From: Protonemura montana
Lineage: Eukaryota > Arthropoda > Insecta > Plecoptera > Nemouridae
Assembly: GCA_947568835.1 (NCBI GenBank)
Contig: OX387602.1
Coordinates: forward strand, 7,596,570 to 7,660,569
DNA: 64,000 bases
Reading direction: 5' to 3'
Shown here: piece after piece, positions 13,101 through 28,100 of the stretch
Layout of the letters: every line of letters begins with the position of its first letter
Numbering within the stretch: position 1 is the first letter of the stretch
The notes under the pieces: model-generated
Seen by the model: the letters and a program-made list of their open reading frames with translations, nothing else
Databases searched by the model: none
Told to the model about the DNA's origin: nothing
Program-made: the position numbers and the translations under genes

Positions 13101-16100
13101 GATTCACTAAAGCGTGGATATATGCTTGAAAGCATTAATTGGATCGAGCCAAACCCCAGACCTAGACCTGGTAGATGTGTTATTTGCTGTAGATGCAGAT
13201 GCTGTATGGACCTGTCGTATTTATACAGACACCTTTGTTAACATCACCCCGGCATATCTCACACAATTAGTATTGTGATTAACGTCAACACTGATGATTA
13301 CTTATCATCTCTCCAACAAATTCCAGCTGATTGCTACGCGCTACCGACTGGCATTTTCATCTGTAATTACCATAGTCGTGAATCCGTGATCCATTTGCAA
13401 TATTATTACATTCCCCCTCGATTACACAAGTTCATTTCATGGCTGAACGATCAGGGTACATTTTCCTGTAAGTAATATTTTGACAGCGTTTAGAAAAATA
13501 TTAATTTATATTCTGCATTCTTGCATTAAATACGTTGTAGACTTTTCTTTAATTTACTCTAGATCTTCTCTAGATTTAGAGACAACTGATTACTTTAATT
13601 GAAGTTAAAATTAAATAGACATAATCTATCTTAGTTAATCAGTGTGGATAGTTAAACCTAGCTCGAAACACTGTCTGTCAAAAGCCTGCAGAAATCCTCT
13701 TCCTCTGGCTCAACGCTGGCAACAAAATGACTGATCGTTATTTTAATACAAAGTACGTACCTACGTAACATACTACATACGTACACGGGCGCGCTTTTCC
13801 CTACTTTATTTGCTTCTAGTAATGACTTTTGCCAGTGTACTGTTGCGGAGTGACGTATTACTGTGGGATAATGTGTTGAGCCGTTCAAATATCCACGCAT
13901 TTTGTTATTTCAGAGAGCGGCCATATATAAAATGCTGGTCCCAGCCATATTTCAAGATAAGCTGCAAAACCTACTACACCATATCAGCAATTACCATCTC
14001 CGCATTCCGATACGTGAACATTGATGTAAAAAACTTTTGCGGGTATATTTCATAAATAATTCCGTGTTTTGCTGTTGAAAAGTTAATGTTTGTCGTAAAA
14101 TTGTTTTCCTCGTTTTTTGTTGTGCCTCCCACTTTTTAGGGCGCTTTGAGTCAGGCGAATTATTTGATGAGTCTTGTGATGAATGGCATTGAGAAATCCC
14201 GAAACTTTCCACCTAAACTACCCATGATGACAAGCTCTGTAGGATCAACGCAAATTGTCACTCTGTGCAGATATGACATCATAAGGTATGGTAAAAAAGG
14301 GGTCGATCATAGAACGAAAAACAACTGTTATTCCATCCCTCAATGGAATAAAATAATGGCGGAACCACCGAAACGGTTAAACATTGTAAAGCTCTTTCCC
14401 TCACACGACTTTCCTGGTCACACAATATCACTGTGACCGACCTACCCGAGTGTATTTTATTATAAATTAATGCGTTTATCTCTGGGAAGCCCGCTGGGTT
14501 TGCGAAAACCTTTATAATATTTAGTGCTCCGCGTTGTCATTGAGGAAAACAGAAAAAAATCGAGACTTGGCATCTTGTCACGGGCAAGCAAAACGGTGAG
14601 CCCAGGCGCCAGAAGGCCACGATCGTGATTCAGTGCTGGCGGGGTGAAAGAAAAGTCGGAGAGCATTTTCCGCGAAAACATCGTCACCCACGCCAACAAA
14701 TGTTAACGCTCACGGCGTCGATTCGTGTGTCTCGCCTTTAGAATGTGATCTGAACATTGGTGGAGCAGAAGAACATAAAAATAGATGTATGTTGCATGTT
14801 GGCACATGCAGCTTATCAATGTGTGTCGTTCACAAACTTCAATTTTCACCGATCATTTTTCACAACCCGTTTTTACTCTGCTGTAAAGTAATCGATAGTA
14901 AATTGGCTCGTTTCGACGCGTTATGGCACGTGGAGTCACCCGAGCCTAAAATTCACCCTGGTGTAGCTATAAAGCTCACCAGAGCCTGACTTGGCAGGCT
15001 ACGGTGGACTACTTTGGACTACACCTCGTTATAGTCCACCTTTGGTCCCAATGGTATTTAGCAGTTTCGCTAATGGCCCATGTCCAATGAGTAATTACGA
15101 TTTATTCTGTGAAACTGGATCGTGCGGCGCCCGAGAGGGCTGAACATTTTGACACAGGAAACAAAGTTAATTTGAGTCGAAGGGAAATGCGCCCACCCTC
15201 GTGCGAACGACCGCGCAGCGCCCCACCGCGCGCAGAAAACTGTCGGCATCAACGTTATGAACAGTTGGCTGAATCTGCAATATTCATTTACCACAGCGTG
15301 CGCCGAGACTTCACTGCGATTCTTTGCCGCTGTCGAAAACTTTCTGACGTTTCTCTCTTGCTCACGGGAGCAGAATTGTATGCGTGAAAAAAGGCGCATT
15401 ATAATGCGTATTATGTACCACGCGCTAAAAAATGTAACACTGTAGTTGTTTAATTGCACTTATCCCAGCAGGGGAATTGATTATACGACTCAGCGTTGCG
15501 CTGGACTCATTTTCAGAGCTCTCAGAGCTTGGCAATCGCCTGTCAACCAATCAGATACCAAGGTCATAATTCCCTACGTAGAGCTTTACATGTTTCCAGA
15601 CAGAATAACAAAAAGCCTCACTTTCCGTGACTAAAGCAAGAAAACTCTTGGAGTTGCAGGCAGGGAAATTGCTACAGATCCATAATGACGCATCGAAGAC
15701 TACCGCAAAATCCAATTGGTCCCATTTTACCCAAGGCCAACCAAATTAACCTTCGCCCAAGGCCAAATAAATTTGGATCGCTTCATCTAAACCCGCTCCA
15801 CTTGATCTGAAAGCGCTTGGAGCGCTTGCTGCGGAGTGCGGACGAAGCATCGTAATTCGAAAATCGTTCAGTGACTTACCGGTAACAAGATTGGCATGAT
15901 GGAATTGGCAGACAGCATCAGCTTCGAACCAAGTGATGCGGTCGCGGAAATAGCGGTAGAAGACAGGGAATCCTTCTTGCGGCAGGAACCATGTACTCGA
16001 AATGTTCACCTGTCAAACAAAAAGACAACGTCAGGATTAAAAATTATCAGTGATTATGTGTATTCTACGAACACAATGTAATACACTTAAAGCTGATTAC

Positions 16101-19100
16101 GACGGCATTAGTATTGTCGTAATTAGAACTGGGAGGAAGTCATCACAGTCTGGTGCACACATTTGGATATTGGGTCTAGTCTTGCGCTGCATGATGCTTT
16201 GTGAGCACATCGTCACAGATTAAATCCCAGCCTAACACTACGAGGATTATAGCTGGGGATATGTTTTAGGGGTGGCTGCAGGATATTTTTACAGATAGCA
16301 AGATACAAATCAGTGTTATCTTATGCAAAACTGGGGTCATCTGGAGAGAGTCATAATTCGCAGAAGTTGGTCATGGGGTGAGGACATTACTGTGATGTTT
16401 TAAGAAATAAAGACGGACATTTCGTTAGACATTTCAAAAATAATACGTTGCATGTGAACGTTTGTGAGCTCCGGAGTTAATCAGTTAAACCATAGAAATA
16501 GAACAATGATTAAACCAAGCTTTGCTATAAATTCCAAAACAACTAAAATTAATTTGAAAACTAATCCAGATGGATTTATTTTGTTTGTGTCCCTGTTTTA
16601 AAGTATCGGGAAATACATGGAATGTCATGCATAATCTCACGAATATGGTCGAACAACAAATTGATGCAATTAAGGTTTATCGATGTTGTTCACAGCGTGC
16701 CGATGCCCATTAATATCTATCCAGTCTAACAAAACGACGTCGGCGTCAGCGTCGCCGTCCAAAATGTATCCAGTCCAAATTATTTGGCAAACAAGGTGTG
16801 ACATTTACAATGGTTACTGACAAGTTGACGCTCAAACACGGAACACCATTATCTTGTCACAATCGGAGCAGACATTCAAGGCATGGAAAGATGCGCCCGA
16901 ATGGGGACAATTCGTGGCCTACGCGAAAACATTGACCTGGCTTTGTCGCTAACGCTAGTATCTATACATTTTACACAAGATTCTCGTAGCTTTTTTGCAT
17001 TATGAATCTGCAATCTTCACTAGAAGTGTTAAGTTTAATATTGGAACAGTTTTTTCGTACTGTATGCGAAGGTTGTGAAAACCAATGCAAAACATTTTAT
17101 CACAGTCATGGTTAAAACGTTATACTACTTAACAGTCAAATTTGTTGAATGAATTTGTCCATGATAAATTTTTTATTATTCTCATCCCTTTCCACAAACA
17201 AAATTGATCACTCTGTCAACGAAAAATGTATTTATAATTTCAAACAAATTACGCCTAGAAAAATACAATTTTTGAACTTTCGCATCGAAAATTTCTAGAC
17301 ATTTTTAGATTACGAGGTACGATTACCTACAGGAACTGCAAGAAAACGTACAGGGTGCATTGGAAGATGCACTGACCCAGTTCTGAGTTCAGAGAATAAG
17401 AGCTGGATGAATACTAATACCTAACTATAGTATTCTGTTCTCCTTCGATGTGCACGTATTTTAGTAAGAACTTCACAAATTGATGTTTTGTATAGTACCC
17501 GACAGTTGTTTTTGCTACTTTTCCCTCTCAAGATGCAGTTTCCTCTCAGCTTCATAATGATGACAAGTTTCGATGGTGCTGTCTCCACAAATGTTCAACA
17601 TCAATCATGTTGTCGCAGGGGGCAAATATTGTGATTACAACGCTTTTTTCACCCCCTTCTTGTCAATCGAAAGCTATATTTCATCACGTCGAAGATTAAA
17701 ACATCAGCATTAATTTGGAGGCCACGAAGAGTGTTCAAAAAACGTTCAAAACCAAACACTGCCATCAAACTTTGAATGGGGTAGGTAAGCAATTGACATA
17801 ATTTAAGATGCATATTAGTTGCTAGTGAGTTCATTGATGTATATTTTCCGAGTAAATACTCAAGAAGTTTGATGGAAACTAAAGCACACTGCTGTTGTGT
17901 TCATGAATAGAATATAAGATGCAATTTGAATACAGCCAGATCATAAGCTCCGGAGTGTTTAAGTGTTCATTTTGAATTACGCTTACTTTGCGTTCATTTT
18001 CATCTCCCATCATTCCACTAAAGTTTTGCATAATTTCTGCTGACTAGGAAGTACAAAATCAGCACCACTAGAGTATTTGAATAATTTAGAATGTTCTGCA
18101 CTGTTTTACTAATGTTATTACTTTTCTGTTCCTCAATGACACAATTCGGCATTGTATTTGAATGTATTTAAATATGATGCATCATAATTGGAAACACGTA
18201 CATTTCTAGTTTAGACAAAATGTGACTTCAAAATGTGTTCACTTCTTACAGTTAAAGTATACATATTTTTTTTTGGTTTTTGCCAACGCTGAAATGTTTT
18301 TAAAATAGTATTTTTTGTTGTCAACTTTAAAAATAAAAATAAAATCAATTATAGGAAAGTCGATTGTAGATTCAACATTTGGTAGCCATGAAGATGCTGA
18401 GATCGCCTGACAGAGCGTCTCAAATTTGCTTTTCTATGTTCCCACGGGTTTTTTTTTTATGTTTTCTTATGTGTTTCTCTTACCCAGTTCTACCTGTCAC
18501 CGAAATAGGAATAAATAAAGCTTCGTTATTACAAAAAATGTCGTACATTCCAATTTCTGGACCCACAATTCCTCACATTCTTGACGAAAATGAAACCTTA
18601 CATTTAATATCATTTTCAGCATATTCAAGGCCCGGAAATAATGCATTGCTCGGGGCTAGGTTGAGTCCCATGCTTTTCTTATTATTAACTTTTATCAAAT
18701 AAACGTTCGATTTTTTTCTATATATGAGGAATATAACATAATATTCGTAATACAAGGTAAAAGCCAGTTTCTCTGTCACGTGGCCCCACACAAATTGCAA
18801 TCACTGTCTATGAAAACTTCCCCATGTGATGTTTCTTAATCTTGTCAGCGTAATTAACTAGCTGGAGACTTCTAGGTACATAAAACACTGTTACGGGGCT
18901 GCACACCCTTGCTCCAGGCTGCAAGAATGTTTTTTGAGGGGATAAACCAGACTTAGCTTACCGAAGTTTAATAACAGTATTAATCTTACCAGCAACATAG
19001 CCACGGAATTTCCTCACTGAATAAATTTACTTGAAAATTGGCTTCGTCTTGTATAAACTTTGTCCCTTCTAGGGTTGGGAAGCATCTCACAAGCTTTCAT

Positions 19101-22100
19101 GGAGATTCGAGCTCTACTCAAACAACCCTCCGTGCAATGAAACATGTTTTATTTCGTTTATTTCTAGAACAGAAACCCGTTTATTTCTGTAGAACTTATC
19201 AAACCAATCGTGGATGTCACCTTCAAAGATGTTAGCCGACTGGTCCCTTAACTTGTCGTGCATTTACCGCGGTCTTGAAAGCATTTCCAGCTTGGCTACG
19301 ACATTAAGCTTAAATAAGCTGTAAGACAAACTCATTCACAAACGCACAGCAATGGTAATCCTTGTAGAACAGTGGTTGTAGATTTGTCTAGTAAATATGA
19401 TATGATCATTCAGATAGGATTATAATTAATTAACAGCTTCATTAATAAAAGGTTCATTTGGTTTGGAGGCTTGCTATTGGTTCAGCGATGGTCAAGCTGG
19501 AGCTGATCCGTATCCTTTTCCTCAAGAGCAATTTCTCGTTTTCCAGGAGTAGCAATTTTAGTAAGAAAATCGTTATCTTGCTGTTTTAGTCTTCTTGCGC
19601 TGACCACCATATATCCAAGTAAACCTGTTCATGACCATTTTGATTGGAGAATATGAAGTTAGTAGTCAAACTTTCAAGTAACGCATTTTTGACAATGTCT
19701 AGTAAAAATAATTTTAGATTTATACATGTTTAACCAGCAGTTGTCGTTTTAACGGGGCATTTAAACCTAACCCCTAAGTTACCAAAAACTACAGAGTATA
19801 ATATGAATGTGTGTATAGGTACTTTCCCCGAGCAGCAGACGAACAGCGAGCATCTTGGTAAAAAAATCTAGCAGTGTTGTTGTGCGGTTCCATCAGAGCT
19901 TTTAACCTAATGTTTGTCGAGAGATCGAACCGAACATACAAACTCTCTTTGTGCACGAGGAAAAAATAAATCCCTTCCTGTAGCATGAAGACGTTGTCAA
20001 CGTAGACGACGATGAGCGATGCCCTCGGAAAATAATACGAGAAAACTCACATTCGCAAGACCTGCTTCTCTGTGAATCAATCCAACGGAAATATCACGAC
20101 TCTCGTGTTGGGATTTTCTCACGTTCAACTCTTGATGTGAATCTCCATTAAGACATCACACTCTTTGACATTATTCTGTGCTGTGTCGTCCATAAATAAA
20201 ACATGGATTATGAAAACATGGCGTTATCAAGACTCATCTTTCATGCTTTCAGTTTTACATTTCAACATCAATGGAAGACCAGTGAAACCATTATCTTTGC
20301 CAAGCCATTATTTTCATCCTTCCAGTTTATTCACGTCCTATTTATTTTCTTAATCAATATATTTTTTGGCTTCCGCAACACAAGTGATTTACGGCTACGC
20401 TTTGTAGCGTGTTTGATCCGGTATCAAATAAATCATGAAAGTTACACGGGGATGAAACTGTTCATGTGCATAGACATGGGACGTCGGCGTCGGCGTCTCG
20501 GCGATATCTCGCGCCGCCTCTACTCTCTCCAGACTCCCATAAGAAGCCCACTCAACCTCGAATGTGTGTTTTTATCCCCTATGCTTTCTGATTGTCGCAT
20601 AGCTCCGTTTTCTCCGTCTCACGTCGTCCCTGATCCTGCTCCTTTTGCTCCTGTGTTTGTTCCTGGATACGCGTAGGTTGCAGAATTGATGCTTCTCGCC
20701 CACCGTACTGACGTATATATCTACCCCAATGTCTAATCTCAAAGTCTACGAGTTCCATCGACATGAATTTGGCGAGATGGTGCGCCGAGGCGCTCGTTAA
20801 GCCAATTGAGCGGCGAATCAAGAAGATCTGTTATTCTTCTTGCACTAGCTCTGTGCCAGCAAAGTTGTAATTGAGCTTGCCAGCCGATTTTAGTTGCTAC
20901 GATTGTCTTTAGTCAATGCACAAGGAAACCGTATTTACGCGCGAACACAGATTCTTCTCGAAACCTCGAATCTCTTCACGAGAGATACGAAATGAGCAAA
21001 GTTTCTCTGTTATGACACCACCACACTTGGGATATCTTCACCCAGTCACTGAATATTCCGAGCACTGGTCTAGTTCAGAAACTTTCTGTTCCGGATTTCT
21101 CTACTACCAGCGAAATAGGAAAGGAAATATATTCAATTTATCTTATATTCAAAAAAAAAATCGTGCATAATTCTGAACCGCATCCCCTCAAAGAGTTGCG
21201 GGAAGAATGGACCAATCTGAAAGTTTCATCCCGCGCCGCACAAACATGGGGCAAGCATTCTTCTTCGGGCATGTCGGTCTGGGCAGAACCCATTCAGTGG
21301 CTGATCAATCGCGGCAAGCGAGAAAGAGGACAAGATCAATCGATGGAGTAGAGAGAGTGGGAGAGTGCCAGTGTATATACCGAGAGATGAACGCATTGAG
21401 GATTAGCACGGTGGCGTCGAAGATATTATTTCTATGAGCAACGTTATTGAAAGAGAGGTCAACCACAGCCGAACGGTTGAGTCCCGCTGCCAGTGGAAAC
21501 CCTAAAAAAGTTTTTTCATGTTTGTTCGCCGAAATAAAAGGAGATGCTCTCGACGTAATAATATAGCTACATAAAGGTTTCCTTCGGTATTATATAGTGC
21601 CTTCCTTTAGGACCGATATGAAAGAAAAAAAACTTTGCCATGAGGCAAGAAACCTTTCTAGCTAGTTTCCACATTCAACTAAGTTTAACAGCCAAATGAA
21701 ATTAGTACTTAATTTTGTTTTCCTTCGACATATTACGTTTCTTCTTTTTGATATTTTATAGTGTAGCACTAAAAATAATTACTTCTTGCAGTACTTTGCG
21801 TAGGCCGTTGTTGTAAAAACGTCGCGTTCTGCTTTAAAAATGTAAGGGTTGGAATATTATTCTTTTCTCACTTTTCTACTCGGCGAAAACAATCAAATCC
21901 TGTGGGTCCAAGTTCTAACCATATAATTTACATACCGAATCTTTATCCGTGAAACGAAATCCTCTTTTTCTTGCCGATAATAATCGCACACTTTCAACAT
22001 TTTCCTTACGGTTCTTAATCCTCTCGAATTGAGATGATACCATCAAATAAAACCATTAGTGCGTCTTGCCTTCGCCGCTTTCTTTTGCAGTAATTTAAAA

Positions 22101-25100
22101 GTTTGCTTTCTTGCATCTACTTTTACTGTAAAAGAGATAAAAGTCGCACCCATGCTGCACCCAACGGTTGGGTCCTGAACTTTCTGTTTTAATTTCACTG
22201 CAGGATTGAAAGCTATTGCAGTAATAATGACAAGTAAATCAACGTTCGTGTTTCGACCACTGATCGTTTCGACACATCGTCAACACAAAAAAAATCACAG
22301 TTTGTAACAAAAATAAACAAACAATCACAGCCACCAAAATCATGATTTTGGATGGCTGGGATTTTTTTCATAAATTGAACATGTCATCTGCAATAAAATA
22401 GCAATCATTTTAATTTGAGACTCGGACTCAAATATTAACAAAAAAATCCTGTCAAGCGTATGAGATTCGATGGAAGATTCAACTCTCAGAAGCCACGGAG
22501 ATGCTAAGATTGTCTGACAGAGCTTCTGAAATCTGTTTTTGATGTTACGGTGATGTTTGATTGTATTTCGATTCAAAATGTCACCGAAACATCAACTGGA
22601 ATTTCAATTCGGATCTTTTTGACAGTTGTGTAGTTTTACTGAGCAATGCAAAGGCAACGATCGCCAGGTCGTTCATTCCTCTACCTGTGAATATCTATCG
22701 GTAGGTATGTCACGTATGTAGTGTCATGTGATCAGATATGTAGGGGTGTGCTTGACTAATGACTACATGCCTGGATTAGGAAACCACTCGCATTTCATAC
22801 ATAATTGAAGCAAATCGCTGTATTGTTTAGCGACATGCTATGCAATCTATGTACTAGCACATTGTATTCATGCAATGACTGCATATAGATTCTAGAAAAG
22901 GATACACACACAGGGTAGTGCTCTGCCAGCTAAACAATGAAAATCGTATTGTGTGCTAGATGAAAACGGATTTTCTAAGTATCAAGTGGAAAATAGGGAT
23001 TCTGGAGAGGAAATCTTTTGTTTAGTTTGTAAAATGGAAACTCGACGTAGAATCTACAACTTCTGCTCGTCGCTTGCTGTCGCGATTTCTACGGCAACGG
23101 CGTCGTCATCGACTTCAGAATTCAGATTGCTTGAAGCACCGCACAGTGTTCGTCTTTTCTTTGATAATTGCAAACATGTTTGTTGCCAGACTCGCCCTTG
23201 TCGAGTCTTGGATTCATCGAGGCCCGTTCTTGTTTAAGCAGAGACTCGAGTATAATTCTCTGGTCTGAATAATCCCATCGAGCCATCATCATCCCTACCG
23301 AAAGGTTTACGGTTGCAAGTTGCAACAGAACATGCTGCTGTTCTGACAAGCTCGCTTGCTACTTGACACAGGCTTAGAAACTTGTCCTCATTTTACTGTG
23401 AGTTTCACGTCAACTTCAACTGCAACCATTAGTTTTCTTTTGTTTCATTTTCACTCTATGAGTGACAGAAATGTCATTTAAATGGCGGGTGTTGGTGACT
23501 GCAAGAAATGCATTTTGTGATGGCACACTTAGCAGTTATTCGATGTTTTTCAAGCCACCAAATGAGCACCAACAAAACTCGGTTGTTGGATATTCACGGT
23601 ATGCACAACAAAATAAAAAAATAGCAAGGCAATAAAATTGACTGAAACGCCCAAGTTACACACTCTTTTTTGGCCGTGCCGTGTAAAGTTGACAAGCGCC
23701 TTTTAATAGAATAGCGATCTATAGGTGGGCGACCGCCGTCCCTGCAGGACCCTCCGACATTACAGCGCCGCCCGCATTTCGCCTTCCGCAAGTGGCGCTC
23801 CTTTATTGGGGCACATGCCGTCGCTATAGTCCAGATAAAAAATTCCCCACGGGACGCTCCCGCTCCATGAAATATCACTGTAACCACGTTACGTTATTGG
23901 AGTAGATATGAGAGCCACGAAGCTCTCCAGTGCAGTATAGTGTCTCATGCCGCCACGCCGCCTGGACTAGAACTTTCTGGTTCTCTAATTTGGCAATACA
24001 TTCGGATGCTGTGACGTGGAATCTCTCTAATGTAGGTTAGTTCTCTTCCCCGGGGGTAGAACAAAAGCCACCACGAGGGACGCCGTTTGAGACTCTTGGT
24101 CACGAACTCGTCTGCAGTGGGCGCCCGGGCATGCTTGTTCCAGATCGAGGGTACTGCATACTTGTCTCATATGCCCGTACAAGATACAATCTAATAAACG
24201 AATGTATGTTTTCAGCTCAAAAGCATGACCCACATAAAATATGCCGCGTATGTAGGTAGGTACCATAGTTGTATGATTCAAGAGGGAAGCAATTTGTGTT
24301 GCTTATATTTTGTGCCGAGGAGAGCATATCGATCGTCGAGAAGAAGAGATATGCTCCCACACTTTCACCTAAATCACAACAAACAGATTCTGCGAAACGG
24401 GCAAACGGGTGCCTTTGCCGGGGTGAGTGTTTGTATGTGGACGCGTGGGAGTGAAGCACATAGTGGTCTCATGCATTGAAGGAATAATGCAGTTCGAATT
24501 TAATATTGATGAAAAATTCCAGAGTATGTGGTTCAGTCGTGTAGGGAGGACAAAAATGAGAAATCTTGACTTTATTATTTATACAACCCCGTGGGTCCGT
24601 GATAAATTTTAGCTTTTGTAATAAACGTTATGCATTGCAAGGATTCTGAGTTGGTCTAAGAAACGGTGCGCTCAGAGACTGACGTCGTTTAGTTTGTTTC
24701 ACGTTGTTGTTTGAGAAGTTGGCTTGTGTAAGGTTTCTGCGTCGTCAAACAACAAACAATGACATCCACCCTTGAATTCCGCTAAGAACTAGCAATTAGG
24801 TGAGAGAGGAGTCTGGTCAAGTCAAGTAGTTCTAAACTAATTTGACTTTGGTTTCAATGCTCGTGCCTTTTAGCAGAGTTAGACGATATCGCATACCTTG
24901 AATATTCAATTTGCGTGAAATTTTATCATCCCCTTTATTTGTGGGACACTTTTGCGGGCAACGTTGCGCAATAACGTTTACGAAAGTACTCGACGTTTTT
25001 CAAACATCACATTGATATGCCTTGCCATGATATTATGTTTCAAATATTGCCGAGAGCGATATTACATTCGGGCACCGAGCGAGCTCGCATGAGTTATTCA

Positions 25101-28100
25101 AAAATGTAGAGTTTAGGAGAAAAATATGATATGGACGAGATGGAAATAGCTTGAAAGCTTGTTGATGATTTGCGGGCGAAGCGCTTCATAATCTAGAAAC
25201 GGAATTAATTCAAGGCATCAAAGAAGGATGTAGCGACGTTTTGCGCGGAATAATCTGCAGCTCCGTGGTAAATATTGCTCGCTGTGTGCCGGGCAGTTGG
25301 CAAGGTAAAAGGTGCAATGTGTTCTGCAGGGTTCGAAATTAACCACGACGATAATGCTACCCAGCTTTAAATTGCAATTTGCCAAGTATTAACCCCCAGT
25401 ACCTATATGTGTTTCAAATGTAAGCTACAACATCCCTCCGCTTCTGAATAAATGATAGGAAAGCGTTCAGGCAAAAACCAGAACAAAGAGTGGTTAAAAT
25501 ATATTATAAAAAGGAAAAAAAAAAAAATCAGGCTCCATAGTATTTTAAAGTTTGGCAGAGATTTTAATTCTATGGATATCCCATGTATTTGACTAAATGC
25601 TCGAAACGTAATGTGTAACAAAAAAAATTTCAATAAAAACTGCGATTGTACTAGCTCGTGTAGCTCGTGAGAGCTGAGTGCAATTCCAATTATCTAAGCT
25701 AATTACTGCGTAATTGTATTTCGCGAATGTGAAGTCTTTTGAATGACGTTAAATGTCGCCGCTGCGCCGTACATCTGCGCAGTGTACGCCCCGGGATGGA
25801 ATTGCAAACAGCTAATTCATTTAATGCTCGAAGCGCATAAATGTAGCGCACTCTACCAGTCAACCAACGAACCAACGACGTAAACTTTCAGGGCGTCGTG
25901 AAACGTCCAATTTATCATTTCGAATGGGAAATTTTATATTTCGTACAAACTGTTTCTAAAATGGAGCACATATAAATTTGATGTTGGCCTATAGCTGGAA
26001 AACGCGCTCATGGACAGACGTTTTTCCGCCCTTGGGCAAGAGCGGGCCACGTTCGCTACTTGCTAAATTATGTGTGTGAAATTATTGATTGGGCAATTTT
26101 TTTACTAATTCTAATTCATGACGGCCAGGCTGGCTAGAGTTGACAGTGCTCTCGTTCGCTTTGACAAATGTCGTATTATTCTCATACGCAGGGGCGCAAT
26201 TATTTATCGAAGGAATTGCTGCTCGCAGGTACACGGGTTTCATAAATAATTTAGCAGAAAAATATCCATTTGCTGAAGAGACGTCACCCATTTATCATTA
26301 TTGTTCGCTTGCGGCGTAGTATTGAGCAACCCTGGGCGGGATTGTCGACATGTAAAATCGTGTGCCCATCATGTAATAGGAAAAATGTTGATTGTATTTG
26401 GCTGTCAGAATTGTAAGTGTTTCTTTTTCAAATAAAGCGTTCGATACTCGTCAAGAAGTACCACTCATTACAATTTTATTTTATTTTTCAAACAGGGTCG
26501 AGTACGTTGTTATAAAGGACATTGTGTGTTCAGCTTGTTTCCTACTTGTCATGAATTTCTGCTAGTTGGATAAGGGAAACAATATTTATTAGTTTCATAT
26601 TAAAATTAAATTGATATCATATTTGTGTCTCCGCTTTTTAAGAAAAATCCTTGAAACGTCCTCTTGAATTCAATCAATTATCTAGGTGAACTACGTGAAC
26701 ATGTTTCATCAAATTACGTTCCCTCCGTTGAACAAGGACAATTGGCATCGAAGTCCTCTTGGTTAATTTCAGTAAACGAAGAAGAGCAGTGCCTGCCAAA
26801 TTACCTTTCACACCGTATACGCGACGTCGGTAATGTCAGTCTTTAGAACTGGAAAGGCAATTGGGGATTGAATAATGGATAGATTTTTTTCCCTCAATGA
26901 TGCCATCTTGCATAGAAAATGAGTCCAATTTCGATAGGAACTTTGGTAACGGTCTGACGGAATGAACACCATATTGGTTCTTTCGCTCAAAAAAACTGAC
27001 TTTTGAATGATACATTTTTCTTCAAGTTTTATTTTATATCAAGCAAGCGAAAAAGCAACAGACTGCAAATATGGCTGCTGAGAGGTTGGAGAAATTGAAC
27101 CAATAAGGAAAAGGTAAATAAAATGACAGCGATAATAATACAGCGGAATATACTAGAAAATACAAAGAGAGATATTTCATTTTCAACCGTTTTTCCATGA
27201 CACATGGCTGCTCTCTTTTTGATTGGTGTATTTGTTAGATTTCATTTTCTGTCTACAGAGTAACGAAATGAACTGAAAAGCGTGGTCCACGGCACCTCCA
27301 CTGAGCGAGCCAACGTCACCATCTCATTTCTACTGAACCATTCCCTATCTTAATGGATCAGTTGCATTGTTAGGCAAAATAACGTCCCATGAACTGTAAG
27401 TGCGACCCAGCGCCGCCTAAATTACCCTCTAGCGGTGTGAATTGAATGGCCGGAGAAAATGGGGCTGACGCTGACCTAAAAGATACTGATACCATGAAAC
27501 GACGGGCAAGGGTGTGGCTCGCGCTGTTTCACTCTTGATTTGTAGGGTTTTTTTTTACAGAATTTATATGGGGAAAAGGTCGGCGCATAAAACTGCATAC
27601 CAACCATTTCCTTCCTTTTCATACCCTGTCATGTGATACAAATTGGTTTTAAAAATAAAGTATTTCCTTTTTGTTTTATATGTATGAAATGACTTTCGGT
27701 TGCATATATTCCCTTTGGTGTTCGAAAAAGAGGTCCGGTCGTCCTTTTCTGTCCACTAGCAACCATATAAAATTTAGATGCAAAGTACCAACTCAAAAAT
27801 AACGTGCATATTTTTGTTTTTCTCATAGTGAAACATGGAAATACAAATATTTTATATGTGCACGCATTACCTCAAGAAGCAGTAGTGACTCTATTTTTCT
27901 CCTCTTACTGTGACAAAAAATTTAGATTCCAAAGTTCCTACTACATGGGGGGATAACGGTTCTTGCCATTCAATCCTTTTCTGTACGCATCCGGTCATTT
28001 TCCAAACACAGTCCTCGTTGTTTTGGTCTTTCATTTTCCAGCTCAGTTGTTTCTACGTCTGGATAGGACGAGATACCAGCTAAACTTTTGATCTAGTCTA

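Noticed and set aside
15109..15387. GC-rich 92-codon frame in CTLD intron 2
   Set aside because: Non-ATG start, Arg/Pro-rich from CG composition, and no recognisable domain or splice context.
20203..20676. 157-codon plus-strand frame in CTLD intron 1
   Set aside because: The first half is F/I/L-rich as expected from AT-rich noise, the second half has no family features, and no splice or start context supports it.
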